Origin: an uncultured Clostridia bacterium
GTDB taxonomy: Bacteria; Bacillota; Clostridia; Oscillospirales; Oscillospiraceae
Assembly (NCBI GenBank): GCA_947365965.1
Contig: CANAZG010000012.1
Location: forward strand, 1-50,059
Direction of reading: 5' to 3'
Length of the DNA: 50,059 nucleotides
The notes below the pieces were generated by a model. That model was given only the letters and a program-made list of their open reading frames with translations. It was not told the DNA's origin and did not search any database. The position numbers and the translations under genes were made by a program. This document shows, piece by piece, positions 23,106 to 32,600 of this stretch; within the stretch, counting starts at the first letter, position 1; the number at the start of each line of letters is the position of its first letter.

Positions 23106-24014
23106 ATGGCGTTGGAGAACAAAAACGGCGGCTGTGACATTCCTGCCCTGATTAAGAGCCAGTATGACCACCTGAGCCGCACCCACCGCCGCATCGGCGA
23201 CTACGTTCTCAACCACGCGGACGCGGTGTGCTTCCAGTCCCTCAAGCAGACGGCTGCCGCCGCCGGGACCACGGAGGCTACTGTGCTCAAGTTCTGCGGC
23301 CAGCTGGGCTTCACCGGCTTCCTCCACTTCAAGCGGGAGCTGCAGGGCTATGTCAAGCAGCGCATGTCCCCCAACGAGACCTTCTCCGCCTCTCTCCACG
23401 CGGCCCGGCAGGAGCCGGGGATCCGCCAGCGGATCATTGAGACGGAGAAGCAGTCCCTGGATCTGACCTACTCCGCCGCCACGCCGGAGAGGCTGGACGC
23501 CTTTGTCTCCACCCTGTGCCGGGCAGACCGGGTGTTTGTGGTGGGCCACCACATCTCTGAGCTGATAGCCAGGAGTCTGGCGCTCAAGCTGCAAAGGGTG
23601 GGCATGGAGAGCTGTCTGGTGGACATCAACAACTACTACGACGTGGAGCGGGCGGTGGTGTTCGCCCGGGAGGGGGATCTGTTCGTGCTCATCTCCTTTC
23701 CCACCTATTCTCCCAAGGTCCGCTCTCTGGCGGAGTACCTGGGGAGCGCGGGGATTGCCATGGCCTGCATCACGGACCGATACTCCTCGCCCATCGCGGC
23801 CCACGCCTCAGCGGTGCTGGTGTGCAACTCTGACCACGAGCTGTTCTACAACTCTGTTACAGCCGCCGTGTCCCTGGTCGGCATGGTCGGCGCGGCCCTG
23901 GCCCTGGCGGAGCCGGAGCGGGTGGAGGCCTGCCAGAAGCGGAAGGGCGATTTCTACAGGGCCTACCGGGAGGGCGCGGCCCGCTACCGCACGGAGCAGG
24001 ACGACATGCTCTGA
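23106..24014 (+). CDS. MurR/RpiR-family transcriptional regulator with SIS domain
   Basis: A 302-residue regulator. Residues 10-85 form the RpiR helix-turn-helix (THRRIGDYVLNHADAVCFQS, then TTEATVLKFCGQLGFTGFLH). Residues about 130-270 form a sugar isomerase (SIS) fold (DRVFVVGHHISELIARSL, FVLISFPTYSPKV, IAMACITDRYSSPIAAHA). SIS domains in this family bind phosphosugars or amino-sugar derivatives, but relatives next to peptidase loci are known too. The ATG at 23106 has GGGAGG in front and is preferred over the ATG at 23055. It is encoded just ahead of, and on the same strand as, the isoaspartyl dipeptidase locus it probably controls. Confidence 0.9.
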   Translation: MALENKNGGCDIPALIKSQYDHLSRTHRRIGDYVLNHADAVCFQSLKQTAAAAGTTEATVLKFCGQLGFTGFLHFKRELQGYVKQRMSPNETFSASLHAARQEPGIRQRIIETEKQSLDLTYSAATPERLDAFVSTLCRADRVFVVGHHISELIARSLALKLQRVGMESCLVDINNYYDVERAVVFAREGDLFVLISFPTYSPKVRSLAEYLGSAGIAMACITDRYSSPIAAHASAVLVCNSDHELFYNSVTAAVSLVGMVGAALALAEPERVEACQKRKGDFYRAYREGAARYRTEQDDML

Positions 24015-24042
24015 CAGCCCGGATTTCAGCGAATTTCCATCA

Positions 24043-24071
24043 GGCCATACCCCAAAAGTGTGGCTTTTTTT
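24043..24071 (+). terminator. Terminator after the RpiR gene
   Basis: GCCATAC (24043-24049) pairs with GTGTGGC (24058-24064), with one G-T wobble, and is followed by seven T. The regulator is therefore transcribed separately from the peptidase genes. Confidence 0.7.
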
Positions 24072-24091
24072 ACGGCATGGAACTATAGCAA

Positions 24092-24110
24092 AAACTAAAG
24101 AAAGTAGTTT
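24092..24110 (+). promoter_or_regulatory. Candidate RpiR operator upstream of iadA
   Basis: AAACTA (24092-24097) and TAGTTT (24105-24110) form a perfect inverted repeat with a 7-bp centre that contains GAAAG, followed by TATTTC. It is in the AT-rich iadA leader, 42 bp before the ATG. Position and symmetry suit the adjacent RpiR regulator; assignment is inference. Confidence 0.5.
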
Positions 24111-24151
24111 ATTTCATAGTATTAACTATTTTTAAGAAAGGAAACTGCGCT

Positions 24152-25276
24152 ATGCTGCTCATCAAAAACGCCCGGGTCTACGCCCCCGCGCCCCTGGGAA
24201 GGATGGACATTCTGGTGGCCGGGGGCCGGATCGCCGCCATGGAGGAGGCGCTGGACCCCCATCTGCCGGGGGTGGAGGTGCTGGACGCGGAGGGAAAGAC
24301 CGCTGTGCCCGGGTTCATTGACCAGCACGTCCACATCACCGGAGGGGGAGGGGAGGGGGGCCTTCACACCCGGGTGCCGGAGCTCCAGCTCTCCGCCGCC
24401 CTGCGGGCCGGGGTGACCACCCTGGTGGGGGTCCTGGGCACGGACTCCATCACCCGCAGCGTGGAGAATCTGGTGGCCAAGGCCAAGGCCCTCACCAACG
24501 AGGGCATCACCGCCTACTGCCTCACCAGCGCCTACCAATACCCGCCCCTCACCCTTACCGGGTCCGTCATGAAGGATATCGTCTTTGTCAGCGAGATCCT
24601 GGGCTGCAAGCTGGCCATTGCCGATCACCGGGGCTCCCATCCCACCAGGGAGGAGATCATCCGGCTGGTCTCCGACATCCGTATGGCGGCCCTGGTGTCC
24701 GGGAAGCCCGGCGTGCTCCACATGCACACCGGAGCGGACCCGGCGGGCATTGAGCCCATCATGGACATCGTCCGCACCACGGATATTCCCATCTGCCACT
24801 TCCGGCCCACCCATATGGGCCGCCGTTTGGATCAGGCCGCCGCTTTCACCCGCATGGGCGGCTACGCCGACATCACGGTGGGCGAACGAACGGCCGCCGT
24901 CTTTCCCGGTCTGCTGGCGGAGGCGGACCCGGCGCTGCTCACCCTCAGCTCCGACGCCAACGGCAGCATGCCCCGCTGGGATGAGAAGCGGGAGCATATC
25001 GTGGGCATGGGCGTGGGACAGATCGGGGACCTCTACCGCACGGTGCGGGCCATGGTGACAGAGGAGGGCCTCCCCTTGGAGACGGCCCTGACGTTTATCA
25101 CAAAAAACGCAGCGCAATCCCTCATGCTCTACCCGAGAAAGGGGGCTTTGAAGGTTGGCAGCGACGCTGATCTGGTCCTGCTGGATCAGGATCTGGAGAT
25201 CGACAGCGTGATTGCCAAGGGCAGACGCATGATGGCGGACAGGGAACTGCTGGTCAAGGGAACCTTTGAGAGCTGA
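24152..25276 (+). CDS. iadA: Isoaspartyl (beta-aspartyl) dipeptidase
   Basis: A 374-residue amidohydrolase-superfamily enzyme that splits beta-aspartyl dipeptides formed from damaged or degraded proteins. Metal ligands are H59 and H61 in FIDQHVHITGGGGEGG. The lysine of GCKLAIADHRGSHPT is the expected carboxylated bridge. Further His are in VLHMHTGAD and ICHFRPTHM, and the catalytic Asp is in LSSDANGSMPRWD. The glycine-rich GGGGEGG after the first motif is typical of IadA. Length is normal. AAGAAAGGAAA precedes the ATG. It is first in a set with a peptide-binding lipoprotein, a creatininase-like hydrolase and an M42 aminopeptidase. Confidence 0.92.
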   Translation: MLLIKNARVYAPAPLGRMDILVAGGRIAAMEEALDPHLPGVEVLDAEGKTAVPGFIDQHVHITGGGGEGGLHTRVPELQLSAALRAGVTTLVGVLGTDSITRSVENLVAKAKALTNEGITAYCLTSAYQYPPLTLTGSVMKDIVFVSEILGCKLAIADHRGSHPTREEIIRLVSDIRMAALVSGKPGVLHMHTGADPAGIEPIMDIVRTTDIPICHFRPTHMGRRLDQAAAFTRMGGYADITVGERTAAVFPGLLAEADPALLTLSSDANGSMPRWDEKREHIVGMGVGQIGDLYRTVRAMVTEEGLPLETALTFITKNAAQSLMLYPRKGALKVGSDADLVLLDQDLEIDSVIAKGRRMMADRELLVKGTFES

Positions 25277-25328
25277 CCGGCAGGGAACGGCATACATCTA
25301 TTTTTTTGAAAAAGGAGAGACCACTGAA

Positions 25329-27305
25329 ATGAAAAAGAATTCTGTGCGCATTCTGGCCCTGCTGCTGGCCGCGCTTCTGGCGCTGTCAGCCTGCGGCGGC
25401 AGGGACACCACCACCCAGCCCGGCGGCGACGCGCCCGCCGGAAACGAACCCGCCGGGGAGCCCAGCCAGCCCGTCCAGCCGGACAACGGCGGCGAGGCGA
25501 TCACGGACTTTGTGACCTTTGCGCTGCAAACTGCGGAAATGGAAACCTTCCTCATTCTCAACAGTGAGAGCCAGTTTGACCTGAATGTGCTGTGCAATGC
25601 CTACGCACCTCTGCTGGAAGTAGACGCCAAGGGTAAGCTGATCCCTGCTGCGGCCAGAGAGTGGGGCACCGAGGACGGCGGCCTGACTTGGACCTTCAAG
25701 CTCCGGGACGATGTGGTCTGGGTGGACGTGGACGGCAATGAGAAGGCCAAGTGTGTGGCCCGCGACTGGCTGACTGCCATGGAGTGGATTCTTAACTTCC
25801 ATAAGAACAGCGCGGAAAACACCTCCATGCCCTCTGCTCTGATTGCTGGTGCAGAGGAGTATTATGAGATGACCAAGGCCATGGATGCCGCAGAGGCTAT
25901 GGCGCTCAGCGTGGAGAGCGGTCCTTTTTTGGAGACTGTGGGCATTGAGGCTCCGGACGACTATACGCTCATCTACCACTGCACCAAGAATGCCCCCTAT
26001 TTTGACACGCTCTGTGTCAGCGCCTGCATGTACCCCCTTAGTCAGGGATTGGTGGACGAACTGGGCGTGGAAAATCTGCTGAGCATGAACAATAAAAATA
26101 TGTGGTACAGCGGCCCCTACACCATCACCGATTTCCAGATGAACAACTCTAAGATCCTTACGAAGAATCCCGCTTACTGGGACAAGGATTGCAGCCTGTT
26201 TGACACGGTTACGATTCTGATGCTGGAGGACGGCAACCAAGACGACACCCTCTTCCAGACCGGCGAGGTGGACCATACCTCTCTGAGCGAGAGCAATCTG
26301 CGCATCATCTATGACGATCCAAACAACCAGTTCCACAATAATCTGGTCCAGTCCAGAATTGACAAGTACTCCTACCAGATCTTCTTCAACTTCGCCAAGC
26401 GGAACGCCGATGGCACCATGGACGAGAACTGGAACAAGGCGGCGGCCAACGAGGCCTTCCGAAAGTCTCTGTACTACGGCATGGACCTGACCAACTATTG
26501 GTACCGTACCGATATGATTGCTCCCGCCAGCTGCGAGAATCTGGCCTTCACCATGAAGGGACTGCTCTATTATTCCGACGGTTCGGACTACGTCGAGCAC
26601 GTCTGGGATAAGCTGGGCTATCCCGATGGCGCAGGCCGCTATGATGCCGAGAAGGGAAAGCAGTACAAGGAGCAGGCCATAAAAGAGCTGACCGCCAAGG
26701 GCGTCACCTTCCCGGTGGAGATGGACTACTACATCAAGGCTGGCGATCAGAACGCCCTGGATACTGGCGTAGTCCTCAAGGAAATTCTGGAATCTCTGGG
26801 AACAGACTACATCAGCGTCAATCTCAAGGAGTTTGTCTCCAGCTCCTCCAAGGAGGTCTATACCCCTGGTCTCCACTCCATCCTTATTCGGAACTGGGGC
26901 GCGGACTACGGCGATCCGGAGAATTTCCTGGGCCAGATGCTCTACGGCGTGGACAGTGCGTGGCACTCCAATACCTCCACCCACATCAATGATGCTACGG
27001 ACCCTGACCTCATTGCCACCTACCAGGAGTTCACCAGGATGGCCCAGGATGCCGCAGAGATCTATGACGATATGGATGCTCGTTATGATGCTCATGTGGA
27101 TGCGGAGGCATACCTGATTAACCACGTACTGGCAATCCCACTCTATTACAAGACCGGGTGGGAGCTGACCCACATCAACAACTACACCAAGATGTACGCC
27201 ATGTATGGTATCCAGAACTACACCTATAAAAACATGCAGACCTCTACTGAACCTTACACCACAGCGCAGTACGAGCAGTTTCTGGCAGATTTCAACGCCC
27301 AATAA
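25329..27305 (+). CDS. Peptide/nickel-type ABC substrate-binding lipoprotein (SBP family 5)
   Basis: A 658-residue lipoprotein: signal peptide with lipobox ALSAC (Cys22), a Gly/Pro/Thr-rich linker to about 55, then a full OppA/DppA-type binding domain. Recognisable family parts are NAYAPLLEVDAKGKLIPAAA, GGLTWTFKLRDDVVW, WYSGPYTITDF, ILTKNPAYWDKD and the C-terminal LINHVLAIPLYYKTGWELT. Such proteins deliver oligopeptides to ABC importers. No permease or ATPase gene for it is found nearby, so it must share a transporter encoded elsewhere. ATG at 25329 follows AAGGAGAG. Codon use is less GC-biased than in iadA and the downstream genes. Confidence 0.92.
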   Translation: MKKNSVRILALLLAALLALSACGGRDTTTQPGGDAPAGNEPAGEPSQPVQPDNGGEAITDFVTFALQTAEMETFLILNSESQFDLNVLCNAYAPLLEVDAKGKLIPAAAREWGTEDGGLTWTFKLRDDVVWVDVDGNEKAKCVARDWLTAMEWILNFHKNSAENTSMPSALIAGAEEYYEMTKAMDAAEAMALSVESGPFLETVGIEAPDDYTLIYHCTKNAPYFDTLCVSACMYPLSQGLVDELGVENLLSMNNKNMWYSGPYTITDFQMNNSKILTKNPAYWDKDCSLFDTVTILMLEDGNQDDTLFQTGEVDHTSLSESNLRIIYDDPNNQFHNNLVQSRIDKYSYQIFFNFAKRNADGTMDENWNKAAANEAFRKSLYYGMDLTNYWYRTDMIAPASCENLAFTMKGLLYYSDGSDYVEHVWDKLGYPDGAGRYDAEKGKQYKEQAIKELTAKGVTFPVEMDYYIKAGDQNALDTGVVLKEILESLGTDYISVNLKEFVSSSSKEVYTPGLHSILIRNWGADYGDPENFLGQMLYGVDSAWHSNTSTHINDATDPDLIATYQEFTRMAQDAAEIYDDMDARYDAHVDAEAYLINHVLAIPLYYKTGWELTHINNYTKMYAMYGIQNYTYKNMQTSTEPYTTAQYEQFLADFNAQ

Positions 27306-27375
27306 TTTATGACCCGAGACCGTTCTGGCAGTTCAGGGCGGTTCCGGGCAGTATAAAAAATAGGAGTGTCATATT

Positions 27376-28152
27376 ATGAGACTGGAACATCTCACATGGC
27401 CCAAGGTCCAGGCCTACTTTCAGGAGAACGACACGGTGCTCATCGCCATCGGCAGCATCGAGTGCCACGGCCGCCACATGCCTGTGGGCACGGACACCAT
27501 GATCCCCAACCACCTGCTGGAGAGGATTGAGGAGAGGAGCGATGTTCTCATCGCATCCACCATCCCCTACGGCGTGAGCCCCAGCCTGGCCCCCTATCCC
27601 GGCACCATCGACGTGGACGCGGAGGTCTTCTACCAGTTCTGCCTCCAGGTGTTTGAGAGCCTGTACCGCCACGGGGCCCGGCGGTTTGTGGTCCTCAACG
27701 GCCACGGCGGCAATGTGAAGACCATCGAGCGTCTGGGCCTCGCCCTGGAGAAAAAGGGCTGTCTGGTGGCCATGCTGAACTGGTGGCTCATGGCCTGGGA
27801 TATGGACCCGGCCTGGAAGGGGGGCCATGGCGGCGGCGAGGAGACGGCGGCCATTTTGGGCATTGACCCGAACCTGGTGGACAAAAGCGAGATCGGCGGG
27901 GAGCTGGAGCTCTTCGACGTGACGGACGAGATCAAGGCCACGGGCTTTCGCAGCGCGGTCTACCGGGGCGTGACGGTGGAGATCATCCGCAGCACCCCCC
28001 GGGTCACGGACAGCGGCTGGATCGGTCCGGACCACCCGAACACGGCCACGGTGGAGTGGGGGCAGAGGATGCTGCAAACCGTGGCGGACTATATTGTGGA
28101 CTTTATGGAGGAGTTCAAGAAGGCCGAGCTCCAATCAAAACGAGGAGAATGA
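27376..28152 (+). CDS. Creatininase-family amidohydrolase
   Basis: A 258-residue metal-dependent hydrolase. Creatininase motifs are GSIECHGRHMPVGTDT (E29, H31 or H34, D40), VVLNGHGGN (about 112) and GGHGGGEETA (about 150), matching the two-metal site of creatinine amidohydrolases and of the archaeal FAPy deformylase branch. Context with peptidases favours a cyclic amide or N-formyl-type substrate rather than creatinine, but this is inference. GGAG stands before the ATG. Its stop is 8 bp before the M42 peptidase start. Confidence 0.9.
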   Translation: MRLEHLTWPKVQAYFQENDTVLIAIGSIECHGRHMPVGTDTMIPNHLLERIEERSDVLIASTIPYGVSPSLAPYPGTIDVDAEVFYQFCLQVFESLYRHGARRFVVLNGHGGNVKTIERLGLALEKKGCLVAMLNWWLMAWDMDPAWKGGHGGGEETAAILGIDPNLVDKSEIGGELELFDVTDEIKATGFRSAVYRGVTVEIIRSTPRVTDSGWIGPDHPNTATVEWGQRMLQTVADYIVDFMEEFKKAELQSKRGE

Positions 28153-28160
28153 GGAAAGAC

Positions 28161-29237
28161 ATGGATAAGAAACAGACCCTGGAGATGATCGCGGCCATCT
28201 CCAACGCCAACGGGGCCCCCGGATTTGAGGACGAGGCGGCCCGGCTCATCCTGTCCTATGCCGGCGGCCTGGGGCAGGCGGAGATGGACCGGATGCGCAA
28301 CGTGTACATCCGCCGCCAGGAGAACCGGGGGGACCGCCCGGTGGTGCAGCTGGACGCCCACAGCGACGAGGTGGGCTTCATGGTCCAGGCCATCCGGCCC
28401 AACGGCACCCTGCGCATCGCGCCCCTGGGCGGCTGGGTCAGCCACAACGTGCCCGCCCACAGGTTCTGGGTCCGGAACCGGGAGGGGGCCTATATCCCCG
28501 GCATCACCGCCAGCACCCCGCCCCACTTCCTCAGCGCCGAGGCCCGGAGAGCGCCTCTGGAGATTGCCGACATCACCGTGGACGTGGGCGCAACCTCCCG
28601 GGAGGAGGCGGTGGAGGTCTTCGGCGTGCGCATCGGGGAGCCGGTGGTGCCGGACGTGACCTTCACCTACGACGAGAGGAGCGACCTCATGGTGGGCAAG
28701 AGCTTCGACTGCCGACTGGGCTGTGCCGCCATCCTCAAGACCCTCCGGGAGCTCCAGGGCCAGGAGCTGGCCGTGGACGTGGTGGGAGCCTGCGCTGTTC
28801 AGGAGGAGGTGGGCACCCGGGGCGCGGCCGTGACGGCCCAGGTGGTGAAGCCGGACATTGCCATTGTCTTCGAGGGCTGCCCGGCGGACGACACCTGCGT
28901 GGAGCCCTACATGGTCCAGACCGCCATCAAGCGGGGGCCCATGCTCCGCCACATGGACGCCCGAATGATTACCAACCCCCACTACCAGCGCTTTGCCCTG
29001 GATCTGGCGGCGGAGGAGGGCATCCCGGTCCAGGAGGCGGTCCGCACCGCCGGGTCCACCAACGGCGCACCCATCCATCTCAGCAACAGCGGCGTGCCGG
29101 TGATCGTGATCGGCGTCCCTGTGCGCTATGCCCACACCCACTACGGCATCTCCGCCTACGGGGACTTCGAAAACGCCGTCCGTCTGGCCTGCGCCATCCT
29201 CCGACGCCTGGACGGGGAGCGGATCGCGGGGTTCTGA
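28161..29237 (+). CDS. M42-family aminopeptidase (glutamyl aminopeptidase / endoglucanase-M type)
   Basis: A 358-residue metallopeptidase that removes N-terminal residues from short peptides. Two-metal site elements appear in order: LDAHSDEVGFMV (His and Asp), the bridging region SFDCRLGCAAIL, catalytic Glu in CAVQEEVGTRGA, VFEGCPADDT and the C-terminal His in RYAHTHYGISAYGD. M42 enzymes form 12-subunit tetrahedral particles in the cytoplasm. The start at 28161 has GAGGAAAG at 6 bp. It ends the peptide-scavenging set and is followed by a strong terminator. Confidence 0.93.
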   Translation: MDKKQTLEMIAAISNANGAPGFEDEAARLILSYAGGLGQAEMDRMRNVYIRRQENRGDRPVVQLDAHSDEVGFMVQAIRPNGTLRIAPLGGWVSHNVPAHRFWVRNREGAYIPGITASTPPHFLSAEARRAPLEIADITVDVGATSREEAVEVFGVRIGEPVVPDVTFTYDERSDLMVGKSFDCRLGCAAILKTLRELQGQELAVDVVGACAVQEEVGTRGAAVTAQVVKPDIAIVFEGCPADDTCVEPYMVQTAIKRGPMLRHMDARMITNPHYQRFALDLAAEEGIPVQEAVRTAGSTNGAPIHLSNSGVPVIVIGVPVRYAHTHYGISAYGDFENAVRLACAILRRLDGERIAGF

Positions 29238-29341
29238 TCCTGGGGATTCCGCGTCTTTTCCGGAAGGAAAGAGGCGGCGGACAAGAAATTTTGACCTGCT
29301 TTTCTCAGCTGCCGGAGGCGGAATCGGCGGCGCACCCCATA

Positions 29342-29378
29342 CGGGCGCTCTGTTCTTTGGACAGGGCGTCCGCTTTTT
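29342..29378 (+). terminator. Terminator after the M42 peptidase gene
   Basis: A 12-bp stem with two G-T wobbles (29342-29353 with 29361-29372) and a 7-base loop, followed by CTTTTTAT. The 104 bp between the stop codon and this hairpin hold nothing else I recognise. Confidence 0.75.
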
Positions 29379-29390
29379 ATGGAGATCCGG

Positions 29391-29420
29391 TTGAAAGGGG
29401 CCGGTCATTCCTGCTATAAT
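29391..29420 (+). promoter_or_regulatory. Promoter of the addBA operon, upstream of a hairpin repeat
   Basis: TTGAAA (29391-29396), 18 bp, perfect TATAAT (29415-29420). Transcription would start near 29428, so the whole hairpin repeat at 29432-29611 would be transcribed as the 5' leader of addB. Confidence 0.7.
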
Positions 29421-29431
29421 GGAGCGGATAT

Positions 29432-29611
29432 TATAATCAAACAACTTGAAAAAAAGCAGAGCTTCTTTTCAAGTGCCCAGGCTGAAAGCCTGGGCAGGCC
29501 GCTTTCGCGGCCTTGGTTTGGATTTCATAGTCAAATACAGCGTGTTCCACACGCTGGCGGGCTTTGCCCGCCTGAAAACAGCAGCGCTGTTTTTCAAGTT
29601 ATTTGACTATA
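29432..29611 (+). repeat. Hairpin-array repeat, copy 1 (MITE-like)
   Basis: A 180-bp repeat with terminal inverted repeats (left TATAATCAAACAACTTGAAA, right end its imperfect complement ending TTTGACTATA). Inside are consecutive hairpins: 29446-29475 region with AAGC/GCTT core, GCCCAGGC/GCCTGGGC, GGCCGC/GCGGCC, CAGCGTGT/ACACGCTG, GCGGGC/GCCCGC and AACAGC/GCTGTT. It ends 18 bp before the addB ATG and begins 11 bp after the addB promoter. Two more copies are at 36591-36771 and 44081-44261. No protein is encoded. Confidence 0.9.
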
Positions 29612-29629
29612 TGAGAAGGGGACGAGGGT

Positions 29630-32600
29630 ATGCTGCGCATATGGATGGGCCGGGCCAACACCGGCAAGACTGCCCGGGTGCTTCAGGCGATTCGGGAGGG
29701 CGGGGAGGAGCCGGGGGCGCTGCTCTTGTGCCCGGAGCACGCCTCCCACAGGGCGGAGATGGAGCTGTGCCGGGCTCTGGGGCCCGGCGCGGCCCGGTAC
29801 GCCCAGGTCCTCAGCCTGCGTCTGCTGGCGGGCCGGGTGCTGGAGAGGACCGAGGGGCTGACCGACGGGACCCTGGACGCGGGGGGCAAGCTGCTGCTCA
29901 TGCACCTCTCCCTTCAGGAGGTGCTGCCCCAGCTGACCGTCTACGCCCGGCCCAGCCGGAAGGCCCCCTTCCTCCGTGAGCTGGTGGCGGTGTGCGAGGA
30001 GCTGATCGCCAGCCGGGTGCAGCCGGAGGACCTGGGGGAGGTGTGCCCTCTGCTGGAGGGGATGAGCGGAGAGAAGGTCCGGGACCTGGCCCTCATCTAC
30101 ACCGCCTACCTCTCCCGGCTGTGCCGGGAGGGGGAGGACCGGCGGGACTTGATGGAGAAGCTGGTGGAGCGGCTGGAGGCGTCAAAATGCTCCGCCGGAA
30201 AGGATGTATACCTGGATGGCTTTACATACTTCACCGGCCAGGAGATGAAGCTCATCGAGATTCTGCTGCGCACGGCCCGGTCTGTCACCGTCACCCTGCT
30301 GGGGGATGAGAGCGGCCTGGAGATCTTCGAGCAGAGCGTCCGGGCCCGGGACAAGCTGGTCCGTCTGGCGGAGGACTGCGGCGCGGCCTGCGCGGTGGAG
30401 GTCCTGCCCCCCCGGGAGCCGGAGACGGCCCTGGAGCACCTGACGGCCTGCTTTTTCGGCCCCTTCCGCCAGTACGAGGGGGACTGCGAGGGCGTGGAGC
30501 TGTGCCGGGCGGGGAGCATGTTCACAGAGACGGAGTACGTGGCCGCCCGGATATTGGAGCTGGTCCGGTCCGGGACCTGCCGCTTCCGTGACATCGGCGT
30601 GGCGGCCCGGAACCTGGACGAGTACGAGGCCACCATTGAGAACGTCTTTGAGCGCTACGGCGTGCCGGTGTACCTCAGCCGCCGCAGCGACGTGCTGGAG
30701 AAGCCGGTGCTGAGCCTGCTGGCCGGGGCCCTGGACGCGGTGACCGGCGGGTACGAGTACGAGGATATGTTCCGCTGGCTGAAAACCGGGCTGGCGGGGC
30801 TGACGGACGGCGAGTGCGACGTGCTGGAGAACTACGTGGTGGCCTGGGACATTCACGGGTCCATGTGGATTCGGGACAGCGACTGGACCGGCAATCCGGC
30901 GGGCTGGCGGGAGAGCTTCACCCCCCGGCAGACTGAGGAGCTGATGCAGATCAACGCCCTACGCCGCCGGGTGGGGGGCCCTCTGGGCCGTCTGGCGGCT
31001 GGGCTGCGGGAGCGGAAGGGGGCCCGGGGAAAGCTGGAGGCCCTGTGGGCCTTTCTGGAGGAGCTGGAGCTGGCCCGGCAGCTGGAGGAGCGCACCCGGC
31101 GGCTGGAGGAGCTGGGGCAGCTCCAGCGGGCCAGGGAGTACAGCCAGCTCTGGGAGCTGCTGTGCGCGGTCATGGACCAATTCGCCGCCATTCTGGAGGA
31201 CGCGGAGCTGGACGCCGAGGAGTTTGCCCGGCTCTTGAAGCTGGTGCTGACCCAGTACGACGTGGGCACCATCCCCGTGTCCCTGGACCAGGTCCAGGCC
31301 TCCCAGATCACCCGCAACGACCGGCAGCGGGTGAAGCACCTGTTCCTCATGGGGTGCAACGACCACGTGCTGCCCGCCGTCCAGACGGGCACGGGCCTTT
31401 TGAGCCGGGAGGACCGGGAGCGGCTGCGGGAGACGGGCATCGAGCTGGCCCCTGCGGGCATGGACCTGTTCCACATGGAGCTGCAATACCTCTACGCCGC
31501 CCTGGCCCAGCCCACCCAGGGGCTCCACGTCAGCTGGCCGGCGTCGGACCTCTCCGGGTCCCCTCTGCGGCCCTCCTTTGTGGCCGGACGGATCCGGACC
31601 CTGCTGCCCGGCGTGGGGGAGATATCGGACAACAGGGAGGGCCGCCTCACCGCCCCGGTGCCGGCCCTGGAGCTGGCCGGCGGGGAGCGGGGCGGGGCGC
31701 TGTGGCAGTACTTCGCCGGGGAGGAGCGGTGGCAGGGAGCCCTGGCGGCCATGGACCGGGCTGCCCAAATGCGCCGGGGCCGTCTCTCCCCGGCGGCGGT
31801 GGAGACACTCTACGGCCGCAGCTACCGCATGTCCGCCAGCCGCATCGACAAGGTCAACTCCTGCCACTTCGCCTACTTCATGCAGTACGGCCTCCGGGCC
31901 AGGGAGCGCCGGCCGGCGGGCTTTGACGCATCCCAGGTGGGCACCTTCCTCCACTACGTCCTGGAGCACGTAACCCGGGAGGCCATGGACCGGGGGGGCT
32001 TCAGCCAGCTGGAGGAGCGGGAGCTGCGCGCTCTGGTGGACCGGGTGGTGGAGCGGTATATGGCCGCCGCCCTGCCCGGGTTTGACGCCAGGGAGGAGCG
32101 GTTCAAGTACCTCTTCCGCCGTCTGCGCAGGACGGTGGGGGTGATTGTGGAGAACGTGGCCGAGGAGCTGGCGGCGTCGGACTTCGTGCCTGTGGCCTTT
32201 GAACTGGGATTCGGGGACGACGGGGCCCTGCCGGCCATCACCGTCCAGGCCGCCGGGGCGTCTCTCACCGTCACCGGGAAGGTGGACCGGGTGGACGGGT
32301 GGATCAAGGACGGGAAGCTGTACCTGCGGGTGGTGGACTACAAGTCCGGCAAAAAGGCCTTTGACCTCAGCGACGTGCGCCACGGGCTGAATATCCAGAT
32401 GCTCCTGTACCTCTTCGCCCTGGAGCGGGAGGGGAGCGCTCTGTTTGGCAGGGAGATCGTGCCGGCGGGGGTCCTCTACCTGCCCGCCCGCGACGTGCTG
32501 GTGAGCCAGGGCAGGGGGGTGGACGGGCAGGCCCTGCGGGCCGCGCTGGACAAGGAGCTGCGCCGGTCCGGGCTGGTGCTGGACCAGCCGGAGGTGCTGC

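Noticed and set aside
28089-29444. Open frame of about 450 codons antisense to the M42 peptidase
   Set aside because: Shadow of a strong coding gene; composition is not protein-like and it runs through the terminator.
29379-29606. Open frames running through the hairpin repeats (also 36568-36870 and 44078-44389)
   Set aside because: They arise from the repeat itself in different frames per copy, and lack ribosome sites and conserved translation.
29432-29611. Regular hairpins that could be taken for a CRISPR array
   Set aside because: The hairpins differ from each other and there are no identical repeats separated by spacers; the unit repeats only as a whole at three distant sites.
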